Assembly: GCA_035640715.1 (NCBI GenBank)
Contig: DASQVO010000086.1
Span: 1-14,804, forward strand
DNA length: 14,804 nt
From: DASQVO01 sp035640715
Lineage (GTDB): Bacteria; Actinomycetota; Actinomycetes; Streptosporangiales; Streptosporangiaceae
Direction of reading: 5' to 3'
Every line of letters begins with the position of its first letter. The first letter of the stretch is position 1. The translations under genes were made by a program, and so were the position numbers. A model generated the notes under the pieces. That model worked only from the letters and a program-made list of their open reading frames with translations, made no database searches and was not told the origin of the DNA. Below, in pieces: positions 7,595-14,196 of this stretch.

Positions 7595-8830
7595 ATGAGG
7601 GTTGTGCTAGCCGGTGGCGGGACCGCCGGACATATCGAACCGGCTCTTGCTCTCGCCGACGCATTGCGGGAGATCGACCCCAGGGCCGAGGTGGCCTGCC
7701 TGGGCACCGAGCGGGGCCTGGAGACCCGCCTCGTCCCCATGCGCGGCTACGAGCTGGCGCTGATCCCCGCCGTGCCGCTGCCACGCTCGATCACCCCGGC
7801 GCTGATGGCGGTCCCCGGGCGGCTGGCCGGCGCCGTCAACGCCGCCGCCAGGGTGCTTGACCGCATGGGAGCCGAGGTACTGGTCGGCTTCGGCGGGTAC
7901 GTGGCGACGCCCGGCTACCTCGCGGCCCGGCGCCGCCGCGTCCCGATCATCGTGCACGAGGCGAACCCGCGGCCAGGGCTGGCCAACAAGCTGGGCGCCA
8001 GGCTGACCACCCACGTCTTCACCGGGCACCCGGACACTCAGCTGCCGCACGCCAGCTATCTCGGCATCCCGATCAGGCGCGAGATAGCCGAGCTGGACCG
8101 GCTCGCGCTCGGCGACAAGGCTCGGGCCCACTTCGGCCTGCGGCCCGACCTGCCCGTGCTGCTCGTGACGGGCGGCTCACAGGGAGCCCGCTCGCTGAAC
8201 CGCGCCGTATTCGGTGCTGTCGACTGGCTCCGGTCGGCCGGGGTGCAGGTCCTGCACGTGACCGGGCCGCGGAACGCGGCGGAGGTCCCTGCGTCCACCG
8301 TGGGCGCGCCGTACGTCGCCGTGCCCTATGTGGACCGCATGGACCTCGCCTACGCCGCCGCCGACTTCATGCTGTGCCGGGCGGGGGCGATGACGTGCGC
8401 CGAGCTCACTGCCGTCGGGCTGCCGGCCGCCTTCGTGCCGCTCCCGCACGGAAACGGCGAGCAGCGGCTCAACGCGGAGCCGGTTGTCGCCGCCGGCGCC
8501 GGCATGCTCGTGGACGACGCCGAGCTCACCCCAGAATGGATCCGGGACGTCCTGCTGCCCGTCCTGCTCGACATCGATCTCGTCGCGAACATGTCGGAGG
8601 CGGCCGCCGCGCTTGGCCGCGGGGACGCGGACCGATGGCTGGCGAACGCAGTGATGGACGTTGTCCGGGCCGCCAGGTACCAGGGCACGGCTGGCCAGGG
8701 CACGGCGCGGCGCGGCGCCGAGCTCCGGTCTGGTGCCGAACGGCGGCATGGCGGCCAGCCGCGGCATGGCGGCCAGCCCCGGCGCGGCGGCCAGCCCCGG
8801 CATGGCGGCCAGTCCCGGCATGGCGCCTGA
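7595..8830 (+). CDS. murG: Undecaprenyl-diphospho-MurNAc-pentapeptide GlcNAc transferase MurG
   Basis: Peripheral membrane GT-B glycosyltransferase that adds GlcNAc from UDP-GlcNAc to lipid I, giving lipid II. The N-terminal acceptor domain has the glycine-rich loop GGGTAGHIEPALALA (7-21), FGGY (99-102) and VHEANPRPGLANK (120-132). The C-terminal donor domain has the second glycine loop GGSQGA (193-198), RAGAMTCAEL (262-271) and HGNGEQRLNAEPVV (285-298). The core ends near residue 362. The protein is 411 residues because of a low-complexity, Arg/Gly/Gln/His-rich tail of about 45 residues ending in hexapeptide repeats (384-411). ATG start with the strong site GGAGGAAGG 7 nt upstream. murC follows after 15 bp, so the two genes are almost certainly cotranscribed. 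The tail is strongly basic and may be disordered or membrane-interacting; this is inference only. Confidence 0.95.
   Translation: MRVVLAGGGTAGHIEPALALADALREIDPRAEVACLGTERGLETRLVPMRGYELALIPAVPLPRSITPALMAVPGRLAGAVNAAARVLDRMGAEVLVGFGGYVATPGYLAARRRRVPIIVHEANPRPGLANKLGARLTTHVFTGHPDTQLPHASYLGIPIRREIAELDRLALGDKARAHFGLRPDLPVLLVTGGSQGARSLNRAVFGAVDWLRSAGVQVLHVTGPRNAAEVPASTVGAPYVAVPYVDRMDLAYAAADFMLCRAGAMTCAELTAVGLPAAFVPLPHGNGEQRLNAEPVVAAGAGMLVDDAELTPEWIRDVLLPVLLDIDLVANMSEAAAALGRGDADRWLANAVMDVVRAARYQGTAGQGTARRGAELRSGAERRHGGQPRHGGQPRRGGQPRHGGQSRHGA
8744..8827 (+). repeat. 18-bp tandem repeat encoding RHGGQP-type hexapeptides at the MurG C-terminus
   Basis: Four complete in-frame 18-bp units and one partial unit encode RHGGQP, RHGGQP, RRGGQP, RHGGQS and RHGA, followed directly by the TGA stop. 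Units differ by only a few bases, so the array looks recently expanded or homogenised. Just upstream a separate 15-bp-period duplication repeats CAGGGCACGGC (8681-8691 and 8696-8706). Both lie beyond the conserved MurG fold. Confidence 0.9.
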
Positions 8831-8832
8831 GC

Positions 8833-8839
8833 GGGAGGG
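8833..8839 (+). promoter_or_regulatory. murC ribosome binding site
   Basis: GGGAGGG lies 6 nt before the ATG at 8846, in the 15-bp gap after the murG stop. It fixes the murC start just downstream of the murG repeat tail. Confidence 0.75.
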
Positions 8840-8845
8840 CATCTC

Positions 8846-10276
8846 ATGCCTCTGGTGACCCCAGTTGATCCGGTGCCGGTTGACCAGCTCGGCCGTGTGC
8901 ATTTCATCGGCATCGGCGGTGCGGGCATGTCCGGGATCGCCAGGATCATGCTGGCCCGCGGCGTGGCAGTGTCCGGCAGCGACTCCGGCTCGCCGGGCGT
9001 GCTGAGCGACCTCGCCGCGCTCGGCGCCGACGTGCACACCGGCCACTCCGCGGCCAATCTCGGGGCCGCCGACACGGTGGTGGTGTCCAGCGCGATCCGC
9101 GCCGCCAACCCCGAGCTGGCCGAGGCACGCCGGCGCGGGCTGCGGGTACTTCCCCGGGCAGGCGCGCTCGCCTCGGTCATGTTCGGCAGGCGGGCGACGG
9201 CGGTCGCTGGCACGCACGGCAAGACGACGACAACGTCGATGCTCACCACCATCCTGCGCAGGTGCGGGGCGCAGCCGGGCTACGTCATCGGGGGCATCCT
9301 CGCCGAGACCGGGCTCGGCGCCGAGGACGGTACCGGCCCGGATCTCGTTGCCGAGGCCGACGAGAGCGACGGCTCGTTCCTGATGCTGTCGCCGTATGCG
9401 GCGGTCATCACCAATGTCGAGGCCGACCATCTCGACAACTACTCCAGCCTGGCCGAGATCCAGTCCGCGTTCGAGGCGTTCGCCCGCCGGGTCACCCCTG
9501 GCGGGGTCCTCATCACCTGCGCCGACGATCCGGGGGCGCGCGCGGTCGCTGAGGCATCCCGCGACCTGGGTATCCGCGTCCGCAGTTATGGTGAATCCGC
9601 ATCCGCCGACTACCGGATATCCGCGGTCACCGCGCGCGGGATGGGAAGCACCGTCACGGTGACGACTGCCACGTCCTCCACGAGTCTGATCGCCATCGCC
9701 GTCCCCGGCCGGCACAACGCGCTCAATGCGGCAGCCGCCTTCGCCACAGCGGTCGAGCTGGGCTTCCCTGCCGGGCAAGTGGCAGCGGCACTGTCGGCCT
9801 ACCGCGGCGCGCAGCGGCGGATGGAGCCTAAGGGCATCGGGGACGGCGTGCGGGTCCTCGACAGCTACGCCCATCATCCGACGGAGGTCGCAGCCGACCT
9901 CGCGGCGGCGCGCGACATCGTGGACGGTGGCCGTGTCATCGCCATCTTCCAGCCGCATCTCTTCAGCCGCACCAGGATCTTCGCCGCCGAGTTGGGCGGT
10001 GCGCTCGGCCTTGCCGACGAGGCGATCGTCCTTGACATCTATGCGGCCCGCGAGGATCCGGAGCCGGGCGTGACCGGGCGCCTCGTCGCCAATGCGGTGC
10101 CGGGCGGGCGGGCGCACTACATTCCGGCCGGGGAGCAGGTGCCCGCGGTGATCGCGGAGATCGCCAAACCAGGTGACATCGTGCTGACGATGGGGGCCGG
10201 GGACGTGACCCGCCTCGGCCCGGCCATCGTCGGGGCGCTCCGGGCCCGTGCTAGTGCGGCGGGGGCGACCGGGTGA
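8846..10276 (+). CDS. murC: UDP-N-acetylmuramate:L-alanine ligase MurC
   Basis: Cytoplasmic ATP-dependent ligase for the first amino acid of the stem peptide (L-Ala onto UDP-MurNAc). Its 476 residues are normal for the family. The N-terminal Rossmann-like UDP-binding domain opens with HFIGIGGAGMSGIA (19-32), diagnostic for MurC. The P-loop is GTHGKTTTT (122-130), followed by EADESDGSF (170-178), NVEADHLDNY (190-199) and GRHNALNAAAA (288-298). The C-terminal domain has YAHHPTEV (341-348) and FQPHLFSRT (368-376), with GAGD near 450. The usual RRFE motif reads RRME (324-327), a mild change. ATG start with GGGAGGG 6 nt away. The stop overlaps the ftsQ GTG (GTGA, 10273-10276), tying ftsQ expression to murC. 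Confidence 0.96.
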   Translation: MPLVTPVDPVPVDQLGRVHFIGIGGAGMSGIARIMLARGVAVSGSDSGSPGVLSDLAALGADVHTGHSAANLGAADTVVVSSAIRAANPELAEARRRGLRVLPRAGALASVMFGRRATAVAGTHGKTTTTSMLTTILRRCGAQPGYVIGGILAETGLGAEDGTGPDLVAEADESDGSFLMLSPYAAVITNVEADHLDNYSSLAEIQSAFEAFARRVTPGGVLITCADDPGARAVAEASRDLGIRVRSYGESASADYRISAVTARGMGSTVTVTTATSSTSLIAIAVPGRHNALNAAAAFATAVELGFPAGQVAAALSAYRGAQRRMEPKGIGDGVRVLDSYAHHPTEVAADLAAARDIVDGGRVIAIFQPHLFSRTRIFAAELGGALGLADEAIVLDIYAAREDPEPGVTGRLVANAVPGGRAHYIPAGEQVPAVIAEIAKPGDIVLTMGAGDVTRLGPAIVGALRARASAAGATG

Positions 10277-11145
10277 CCGGGCCGCGCCGCGGCGGCGCCC
10301 CGGAGGCCGGCCTGCCGGACGCGGGGATGCAGGGGACCCGGGCGGGGGAAGCTGGCGTGTTCAGCGACCCCCGGGAGTCCGCACTTGCGGACGATCCGCG
10401 CGATCCTGCCGCGTCCGCCGGCCCGCGGGCGCAGCGATCCCTGGCGCGTACGCCCAGCCCTTGGCGGACAGCGTTCTTCGGTCTGGCCATCGTCGGCGTC
10501 GTGGCGGGCGTCGCCTGGGTGCTGCTGAGCTCACCGCTGCTCGTGGTCCGGTCCGTCGTGGTCACCGGGACGCACCTCGTGGCGGCCAGCGAGGTGCGGG
10601 CGGCCGCGGGCATCCCGGCAGGACTCCCGATGATCCGGGTCGACACCGGCGCCGTGGCCGGCCGGGTCGAGGGCATCACGCAGGTGGCGTCGGCGCAGGT
10701 CACCAGGTCATGGCCGGATCGGATCGTCATCGCTGTGCGCGAGCGCACGCCCAGCCTGGCCGTCCCGGTGCCATCATCGGTGTCCGCCAGCGGCGGATAC
10801 GACCTCATCGACGGTTCCGGTGTCATCGTCCGCTGGGCACGGGTCAGGCCCCGCACCATGCCGCTGTACCAGACGACGGCGGTCCCGGCCGCGCTGCGCG
10901 GTAACCCGGCGGTCGCGGCGTCGGTCACCGTGCTGGATCAGGTCCCCGCCTGGATCTCCCGCTCCACCTTGGTAGTGGCGGCGCCAAGCCCGCAGGATGT
11001 GACGCTGCGGCTGTCCGGCAGGGTGACAATCGTGTGGGGCGGCACCGACCGGCCCACGGCGAAAGCAGCCGTGCTTGCTATCCTGATGCATACCCATGCG
11101 CGCTACTACGACGTGAGCGCGCCAGGAACTGCGGTGACAAGGTGA
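10273..11145 (+). CDS. ftsQ: Cell division protein FtsQ (POTRA domain, DivIB family)
   Basis: Bitopic divisome protein that, in the known family, links early Z-ring components to the FtsW-FtsI synthase through FtsB and FtsL. A disordered, Pro/Gly/Ala/Arg-rich cytoplasmic segment (1-64) precedes one membrane segment (about 66-86). A POTRA domain follows (about 90-158): VVVTGTHLVAASEVRAAAG (95-113), GLPMIRVDTGAVAGRVEGI (117-135) and VTRSWPDRIVIAVRERTP (143-160), the classic FtsQ pattern. The remaining 130 residues form the beta-rich FtsQ/DivIB domain. Length (290) is typical for actinobacteria. The GTG start overlaps the murC stop; GGGGG-rich sequence upstream could act as the ribosome site. 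A 383-bp gap to ftsZ follows, so ftsQ is probably the end of the upstream transcription unit or is read through. Confidence 0.93.
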   Translation: MTGPRRGGAPEAGLPDAGMQGTRAGEAGVFSDPRESALADDPRDPAASAGPRAQRSLARTPSPWRTAFFGLAIVGVVAGVAWVLLSSPLLVVRSVVVTGTHLVAASEVRAAAGIPAGLPMIRVDTGAVAGRVEGITQVASAQVTRSWPDRIVIAVRERTPSLAVPVPSSVSASGGYDLIDGSGVIVRWARVRPRTMPLYQTTAVPAALRGNPAVAASVTVLDQVPAWISRSTLVVAAPSPQDVTLRLSGRVTIVWGGTDRPTAKAAVLAILMHTHARYYDVSAPGTAVTR

Positions 11146-11278
11146 TACCCGGCAATGCGTTCGATTTTTGCCCGCTGTATAAGTTTTCCTGCTCCCGTCA
11201 TCGGGCGGGATGTTATCCTGGCGGGCCTGGGGCTTGGCCGTCCACGCACGACACGCTGTACGCGTATCGCGGAGTTAG

Positions 11279-11307
11279 TTGACCCCGGTGCTTTCCCATC
11301 CTACTGT
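11279..11307 (+). promoter_or_regulatory. Candidate sigma70-type promoter for ftsZ
   Basis: TTGACC (11279-11284) and TACTGT (11302-11307) are separated by exactly 17 bp. The -35 matches the consensus at five of six positions and the -10 fits TAnnnT. The transcript would start near 11313-11316, giving a leader of roughly 215 nt that includes the repeats and stem-loop. A second box, TATAAA (11335-11340), has no -35 at usable distance. Confidence 0.6.
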
Positions 11308-11324
11308 CCCTAGCAATTGCCGGG

Positions 11325-11370
11325 CTGACAAAACTATAAATCTCAACCTGAAGGTGAAACCTGATGGTGA
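11325..11370 (+). repeat. Conserved-looking ftsZ leader element with 13-bp tandem repeat
   Basis: CTGACAAAACTATAAATC leads into two back-to-back 13-bp units, AACCTGAAGGTGA (11345-11357) and AACCTGATGGTGA (11358-11370), with one mismatch. Each unit contains ACCT/AGGT-type half sites (ACCTGAAGGT in the first). I recall a similar TGACA-AAC-TAAA-CTCAACTTGA sequence upstream of ftsZ in other actinobacteria, but could not check it. It may be an operator or an RNA element. Confidence 0.5.
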
Positions 11371-11416
11371 GCGCTGAGCGGCGGACGAGCGTGCAACGTT
11401 ACCGGCCAGTGCCATT

Positions 11417-11440
11417 GGCAGCGAATTCCGCTTCGCTGCC
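11417..11440 (+). promoter_or_regulatory. Stem-loop in ftsZ leader
   Basis: GGCAGCGA (11417-11424) and TCGCTGCC (11433-11440) form a perfect 8-bp stem with an 8-nt loop (ATTCCGCT). The 5' arm shares bases with a competing small palindrome TGCCATTGGCA (11410-11420), so the two structures exclude each other. No T-run follows, so it is not a classical terminator. It lies about 90 nt before the ftsZ start. Confidence 0.6.
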
Positions 11441-11511
11441 GGGTTTCCCGAGCCCAGTGCCATGATCGGCCGGAATTGGCGACAGGGATCGTGGAAGAGG
11501 TAAAAACGAGC

Positions 11512-11518
11512 GGAAAGG
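11512..11518 (+). promoter_or_regulatory. ftsZ ribosome binding site
   Basis: GGAAAGG lies 10 nt before the GTG at 11529. It is flanked by ACGAG (11506-11510) and CTCGT (11526-11530), which are complementary and would place it in a hairpin loop with the start codon partly in the stem. The start is supported mainly by the conserved MAAPQNYLAV N-terminus. Confidence 0.6.
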
Positions 11519-11528
11519 TACCCTCCTC

Positions 11529-13238
11529 GTGGCAGCACCGCAAAACTACCTGGCGGTCATCAAGGTCGTCGGAATCGGCGGCGGTGGCGTTAATGCCGTT
11601 AATCGAATGATCGAGGAGGGGCTCAAGGGTGTCGAGTTCATCGCGATCAATACCGATGCGCAAGCGCTGCTGATGAGCGACGCCGACGTCAAGCTCGACG
11701 TCGGCCGCGAGCTCACCCGGGGCCTGGGCGCCGGTGCCAATCCCGACGTCGGCTGCAAGGCCGCGGAGGACCACCGTGAGGAGATTGAGGAGGTCCTCAA
11801 GGGCGCCGACATGGTCTTTGTCACGGCCGGCGAAGGCGGTGGCACGGGCACCGGCGGGGCCCCCGTCGTGGCAAACGTCGCACGGTCGCTGGGCGCGCTG
11901 ACCATCGGGGTGGTGACCCGCCCGTTCGGTTTCGAGGGTAAGCGCCGGGCCATCCAGGCCGAGGCCGGGATCGAGCGGCTCCGCAGCGAGGTGGACACCC
12001 TCATCGTCATCCCGAACGACCGGCTGCTGTCCATCTCTGACCGCCATGTAAGCGTGCTCGACGCGTTCAAGGCAGCGGACCAGGTACTGCTTTCCGGTGT
12101 CCAGGGCATCACGGACCTGATCACCACGCCAGGCCTCATCAACCTGGACTTCGCCGATGTGAAGTCCGTCATGTCCGGCGCGGGCTCGGCGCTGATGGGG
12201 ATCGGCTCCTCACGTGGCGACGACCGTGCTGTTGCCGCCGCGGAGATGGCGATCTCCAGCCCGCTGCTCGAAGCCAGCATCGACGGGGCGCACGGGGTCC
12301 TCCTGTCCATCCAGGGCGGATCCGACCTGGGACTTTTTGAGATCAACGAGGCCGCGCAGCTCGTTTCGAACTCGGCTGCGGTCGACGCCAACATCATCTT
12401 TGGCGCGGTCATCGACGATGCCCTCGGCGACGAGGTCCGGGTCACGGTGATCGCCGCGGGGTTCGACGAGAACCAGATGGGCCGTACGGCCCCGGGTGCG
12501 GGCGGCCTCACTACAGCGGGCAGGGAGGCCGCGGGCGGCGGCGCCCCAGCCCGGGACAACACGGCGACGTCAGGGAACGGCCCGCTCGGCGCGGGGCCTG
12601 CTGGTCCCGGGGGAGGCGCGCTGTCTCAGGGCGTCGTGCCGCAAGCCGGTGGCTCGCTGGGCGGGGGCGCATCTTCATGGCAGCCAGGCGGCTCCTCGTG
12701 GCCCGCCGAGGCCGCCGGGACGGCTGGATCCAGGGACTGGGGAGCCACGGCATCCGGCACCGCCGCGGCAGGCGGGACGTCCGCGGGAGGCACGGGCTCT
12801 CCGGCAGGCGGGGCCGCCCCGGCAGGCAGCGTCCGGGGCGATGCCGGGCCCGAGGACGCCGGGGACGGCGGAACCACGGCCGCTGGCGGCACCACTGGCG
12901 ACGTGGCCGGTGACGTCCTTGCGGGCACCCAGGGTGGTACTGCCGACGCGGATGGCCAGGCGGACGATGCCGGCACGGGCGAGCGCGGCGACGCGGCAGG
13001 CGTGCATGACCCGCTCTCCGCGGGTTCAGCGCCGGCCTCCGCGAGCCCGTGGGACCCGGCCGCAGGCGCCAAGCCGGGCGCGCATCAGGACAGCGCTGCT
13101 TCCGGCACCGCCGCACCGGGCGGCGGTGCCGCACCCGACAGCGCGGCTGCGCGCGTCTTCGACGTCGCCACTACCCGGCGGCGGCCGGTCATCTTCGAAG
13201 AAGACGATGACTTGGACGTTCCCGACTTCCTCAAGTGA
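11529..13238 (+). CDS. ftsZ: Cell division tubulin homologue FtsZ with expanded C-terminal linker
   Basis: GTPase that polymerises into the Z-ring and scaffolds the divisome. The globular domain (about 1-313) is intact: KVVGIGGGGVNAVNRM (12-27), GGGTGTG tubulin signature (103-109), PNDRLL (162-167), and the synergy loop NLDFAD (205-210) that completes the GTPase site of the next subunit. The C-terminal peptide DDDLDVPDFLK (559-569), used by partners such as SepF, is also intact. Between them is a linker of about 235 residues (315-549) made almost entirely of Gly, Ala, Ser, Thr, Pro and Asp, so the protein is 569 residues against roughly 380-480 in most actinobacteria I know. Residue 76 is Cys in VGCKAAEDH, where Streptomyces and Mycobacterium have Arg. 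The GTG start matches the conserved N-terminus. yggS overlaps the stop by 4 bp. Confidence 0.97.
   Translation: MAAPQNYLAVIKVVGIGGGGVNAVNRMIEEGLKGVEFIAINTDAQALLMSDADVKLDVGRELTRGLGAGANPDVGCKAAEDHREEIEEVLKGADMVFVTAGEGGGTGTGGAPVVANVARSLGALTIGVVTRPFGFEGKRRAIQAEAGIERLRSEVDTLIVIPNDRLLSISDRHVSVLDAFKAADQVLLSGVQGITDLITTPGLINLDFADVKSVMSGAGSALMGIGSSRGDDRAVAAAEMAISSPLLEASIDGAHGVLLSIQGGSDLGLFEINEAAQLVSNSAAVDANIIFGAVIDDALGDEVRVTVIAAGFDENQMGRTAPGAGGLTTAGREAAGGGAPARDNTATSGNGPLGAGPAGPGGGALSQGVVPQAGGSLGGGASSWQPGGSSWPAEAAGTAGSRDWGATASGTAAAGGTSAGGTGSPAGGAAPAGSVRGDAGPEDAGDGGTTAAGGTTGDVAGDVLAGTQGGTADADGQADDAGTGERGDAAGVHDPLSAGSAPASASPWDPAAGAKPGAHQDSAASGTAAPGGGAAPDSAAARVFDVATTRRRPVIFEEDDDLDVPDFLK
12471..13175 (+). 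other. Low-complexity region encoding the FtsZ linker
   Basis: This segment encodes FtsZ residues 315-549. It has no recognisable domain and is biased to Gly/Ala with scattered Ser, Thr, Pro and Asp; acidic residues cluster at 436-490. Short motifs recur (GCAGGCGGG-like DNA at about 12769-12830; AGGT, PAGG and AAGG peptides), which suggests growth by slippage or short duplications. Reading frame is kept throughout and the conserved C-terminal peptide follows, so it is not a frameshift artefact. Confidence 0.85.
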
Positions 13239-14059
13239 GTGACGCAGGTCAGGCAGGCAGTGAGCCGGACGTGGCCAGCAGGGGCCCCCGTCCGGCTGGC
13301 GGTGAAACAGGCGCAGCCCGGGGCGGCCCCGGTCCGGTGGCCAGCGGGGCCGTCGCGGTAACGTCCCGGCGGCGCGCGGAGCTGGCTGGGCGCCTGCATC
13401 GGGTGAGAGAGCGCATCGCTGCCGCGTGCGCCGGCGCGGGCCGTGACACCAGCGAGATCACGCTGGTCGCCGTCACCAAGACCTGGCCCGCCTCCGATGT
13501 CCGGCTCCTGTATGGGCTGGGCGTGACGGATTTTGGCGAGAACCGTGACCAGGAGGCTGCTCCCAAGGCGGCGCAATGCGCCGATCTGGCGATCACCTGG
13601 CATTTCGTTGGTCAGCTGCAGACTAACAAGGCCGCGAGCGTCGCGCGGTATGCGGCCGTCATCCATTCAGTCGACCGGATCCGGCTGGTCCGGGCGCTCG
13701 GCTCCGCGGCTCACCGGACCGAACGCGTCCTGACGTGCCTTATCCAGGTCAGCCTGGATGGCAAGACGGGCCGCGGTGGCGCGCCACTGGCCGAGGCCAG
13801 CGCGCTGGCGGAAGCAGTTGTGGCGGAACCAGGACTGCTTCTCGGCGGCGTTATGGCGGTCGCGCCGCTGGGTCTCCCGGCCCGGGAGGCCTTTGCCGGG
13901 CTCGCGCGGAGCGCGGCCGCCGTCCGCGCCGTGCGGCCCGACGCCACAATCATTTCCGCAGGAATGAGCGGTGATCTTGAGGCAGCGGTCGAGGCCGGCG
14001 CGACACACCTGCGAATCGGTACGGCGTTGCTCGGCGATCGGAGGCCTCATGTCATGTAA
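13235..14059 (+). CDS. yggS: YggS/PLPBP-family pyridoxal phosphate homeostasis protein
   Basis: PLP-binding protein of the YggS/YlmE/PROSC family, with an alanine-racemase-like TIM barrel but no known catalytic activity; it buffers PLP and affects amino-acid metabolism. The PLP lysine is Lys82 in VAVTKTWP (78-85). Other family motifs are FGENRDQEAAPKA (100-112), WHFVGQLQTNK (122-132), VSLDGKTGRGG (172-182) and SAGMSGDLEAAVEAGATHLRIGTALLG (from 241), the phosphate-binding end. The protein is 274 residues, about 40 longer than usual, owing to a Gly/Pro/Ala-rich N-terminus. The GTG start overlaps the ftsZ stop (GTGA, 13235-13238); a GTG at 13337 is an alternative without an evident ribosome site. 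In related clusters pgeF (yfiH/ylmD) lies between ftsZ and this gene; here it is absent. sepF follows after 137 bp. Confidence 0.93.
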   Translation: MSDAGQAGSEPDVASRGPRPAGGETGAARGGPGPVASGAVAVTSRRRAELAGRLHRVRERIAAACAGAGRDTSEITLVAVTKTWPASDVRLLYGLGVTDFGENRDQEAAPKAAQCADLAITWHFVGQLQTNKAASVARYAAVIHSVDRIRLVRALGSAAHRTERVLTCLIQVSLDGKTGRGGAPLAEASALAEAVVAEPGLLLGGVMAVAPLGLPAREAFAGLARSAAAVRAVRPDATIISAGMSGDLEAAVEAGATHLRIGTALLGDRRPHVM

Positions 14060-14196
14060 TGTCCGAGGCGTGGGCCCTTTGCGGTTCGCGGCAGCGTGTG
14101 CATATGGGCTCGCAGTCGAAGTTACGGGGGTTCCGGGGGCTGTCCCCGGGCTAAACGCCGGGGGGCTGCACGATAGGCACGACGGAGGACTGACGG
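14060..14196 (+). promoter_or_regulatory. yggS-sepF intergenic region with hairpin and sepF ribosome binding site
   Basis: CCGGGG (14133-14138) and CCCCGG (14144-14149) form a 6-bp GC stem around the loop GCTGT. No T-run follows, so termination is doubtful, though actinobacterial terminators often lack one. The sepF ribosome binding site GGAGG (14184-14188) is 8 nt before the ATG at 14197. No clear -35/-10 pair is visible. Confidence 0.5.

Larger units (their letters stand above)
11146..11528 (+). promoter_or_regulatory. ftsZ upstream regulatory region and long leader
   Basis: A 383-bp stretch without a convincing gene, visibly richer in A and T than the rest of the window. From 5' to 3' it holds small stem-loops (CCCG/CGGG at 11194-11205; GGAT/ATCC at 11208-11218), neither followed by a T-run; a promoter candidate (11279-11307); a 13-bp tandem repeat (11345-11370); a stem-loop (11417-11440) flanked by a 10-bp direct repeat CCAGTGCCAT (11406-11415 and 11454-11463); and the ftsZ ribosome binding site. 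ftsZ having its own promoters here fits other actinobacteria, where this gap is also long. Confidence 0.8.

Noticed and set aside
8744..8827. Short regular repeats considered as a CRISPR array
   Set aside because: Units are 18 bp, adjacent with no spacers, and in frame at the end of murG; this is a coding tandem repeat.
8177..10117. 646-codon open frame on the minus strand across murG and murC
   Set aside because: It lies opposite two clearly conserved genes, has no recognisable domain and is rich in Arg/Gly/Ala/Pro. Long antisense frames are expected in high-GC coding DNA.
11194..11205. CCCG/CGGG hairpin considered as the terminator of ftsQ
   Set aside because: Four-bp stem with no downstream T-run; too weak to call.
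11335..11340. TATAAA considered as a second ftsZ -10 box
   Set aside because: The nearest -35-like sequence (TTGCCG at 11317-11322) leaves only a 12-bp spacer.
12496..13242. Alternative + frame through the FtsZ linker, which could suggest a frameshift
   Set aside because: The ftsZ frame continues unbroken to the conserved DLDVPDFLK end, so the linker is translated as given.
14133..14149. GC hairpin considered as an intrinsic terminator after yggS
   Set aside because: Only 6 bp, no T-run, and followed closely by sepF; kept as a hairpin without a terminator call.
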